DNA from: Diadema setosum
Lineage: Eukaryota > Echinodermata > Echinoidea > Diadematoida > Diadematidae
Reading direction: 5' to 3'
DNA: 64,000 nt
Assembly (NCBI RefSeq): GCF_964275005.1
Contig: NC_092705.1
Location: 24,036,673 to 24,100,672, forward strand
Below the pieces are notes generated by a model, which saw only the letters and a list, made by a program, of their open reading frames with translations, did no database searches and had not been told where the DNA came from. How positions within the stretch are numbered: position 1 is the stretch's first letter; each line of letters opens with the position of its first letter. The position numbers and the translations under genes are program-made. This document shows, one piece after another, positions 62,660-64,000 of this stretch.

Positions 62660-64000
62660 GTAATCGTTCTCGTGGTCTTAATGTACTGTATACAAACTGA
62701 TTCATTGATTAACAAGTTTTCAGAATTTGAATTGCATGTTTCTTTACAACGGCCTGACTGTGTTGCAATACAAGTGTAACTGAAGCCTGTGCTAAAAACT
62801 CACTTTTTCCACTTCTTTCTCAATCAGTCAATATTAATGGATATGACATTATTTGCAATCTTGAAAAACCTGGAGTACGTGGAATTTTACATCAAGCAGT
62901 CACTTTCAGCGTCGATATCGGAAGTCCTGTTTGCTACAGACTTTACTGAATCTGTGTGGTGCTCTGTAACCTTTTCCAAAGATGTATCAATCCTGATCGG
63001 ATGCATTTATCGAAGCCCCTCCTCTTCTGACTCAAACAATGAACATCTGTGTAAATTGATAAGAGACATCTCTTCAAGGAAGGAACATCATGTACTCTTA
63101 ATTGGAGATTTTAATTACCCAGATATTGACTGGTCTAACTGTTATACAAAATTTGATGATGATCATCCGGCACAACAGTTCTTGACGGCAATGCAGGATG
63201 CTTTCCTCATCCAGCATATCCTTCAGCCAACAAGACATAGAGAAGGCCAGCAAGCAAATGTTCTTGATCTTGTATTTACAATCTGACGACATTGATATAA
63301 TCAATAACATTGAATACCTTCCACCACTTGGCAAAAGTGATCACATCTGTCTTAGAATCGACTTAACTCTTGTGTATGAACATGAAGTGGAGGAAAGACA
63401 GTCTACCTTTGATTTCAACAAGGGAAATTATGATAATATGAGACATGACTTTGAAAATCAAAATTGGTCGAAACTATTTGCCAACGAGACATGTGAGCAT
63501 GCATGGGAAATAATGGCAGAAAAATCAAAGAAATCAATGGATGACAATATCTCTAGGAAGATGTCAAAAAAAGACAGGAGAAAGAAAATCTATGTAACAC
63601 ATAGAGTTGACACACTTTCCAAGAAGAAACAAAGACTGTGGAAGAGATATTTGAGCACAAACAGCATCTGGGACTATGTTACCTATGCTCATGAAAGGGA
63701 TAAATTGCGACAAATGACAAGAGATCTGTGCAGTGATTTTGAGACTCATAGTGCTTCAGAGGTTAAAACAAACCCCAAGGCTTTCTGGAGATATGTGAAT
63801 AGCAAGACTAAAAGCAGATCAAAGATCGCAAACCTTTCAAAGCCTGATGGAACTTTAGCCACTTCTGCTCAGGAAAAAGCCAATCTCTTAAACTGCAAGT
63901 TCAGTGAAGTCTTCACAGATGAAAATGTATTTGATATGATACATCGTGTAGTCCTGAAGCACCTAAATCTTATGATGGCCAGAATATAGATTTTGTACTT
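62660..64000 (+). mobile_element. CR1/L2-like LINE, ORF2 endonuclease and linker (cut by window end)
   Basis: Follows ORF1 after a short gap. A start-like VLYTN and INGYDIICNLEKPGVRGI are in different frames; then VWCSVTFSKDVSILIGCIYR, HHVLLIGDFNYPDIDW (endonuclease GDFN motif) and, after a frameshift near 63280, PPLGKSDHICL (the SDH motif closing the AP endonuclease domain). The linker to the RT follows (NPKAFWRYVNSKTKSRSKI, KPDGTLATSAQEKANLLNCK). The reverse transcriptase would start beyond the edge. At least three frame breaks, so not active. Confidence 0.85.

Overview
The window looks like repeat-rich nuclear DNA of an invertebrate deuterostome, most likely an echinoderm. The reasons are: spliced animal genes with GT-AG introns; a ZC3H13 orthologue without the zinc finger of the vertebrate protein; a single-exon rhodopsin-like receptor of a kind that is abundant in echinoderms; and a dense load of MITEs, foldback elements, Helitron-like 'pearl'-type elements, tRNA-headed SINEs and CR1-like LINE pieces. 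The species is inference; nothing here proves it.

Layout. 1-376: a tRNA-like SINE head followed by what looks like the last coding exon of an unidentified + strand gene. 377-11154: no gene found; microsatellites, a pogo-like MITE, a tRNA-Ala-like sequence and three copies of one TTAA-flanked MITE family. 11155-12384 (-): an intronless class A GPCR. 12385-41000: about 28 kb with no convincing gene, holding five separate inverted-repeat elements (18.36, 22.41, 32.73, 33.11 and 38.58 kb), a SINE, a LINE 3' end, long microsatellites, several TTAA-flanked elements and one pearl-like element. 41025-58015 (-): thirteen exons of a ZC3H13 (Flacc) orthologue, read here exon by exon with all intron phases consistent; its introns hold hairpin MITEs, a second pearl-like element and tandem SINE copies. 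58016-61660: 5' flank with an inverted MITE pair, two more MITE copies and a third pearl-like element. 61670-64000 (+): the 5' part of a decayed CR1/L2-type LINE that runs off the window.

Only the ZC3H13 gene and the GPCR are firm protein genes. ZC3H13 proteins belong to the WTAP/VIRMA/HAKAI regulatory part of the nuclear m6A methyltransferase; the GPCR is an orphan surface receptor. I see no functional link between them. The most unusual content is in the repeats: (1) pearl-like elements whose internal units carry nuclear-receptor-type direct repeats (AGGTCA spaced by one base); (2) several unrelated foldback elements whose arms are built from short palindromic or tandem units; (3) long, nearly complete hairpins inside introns of an RNA-modification gene.
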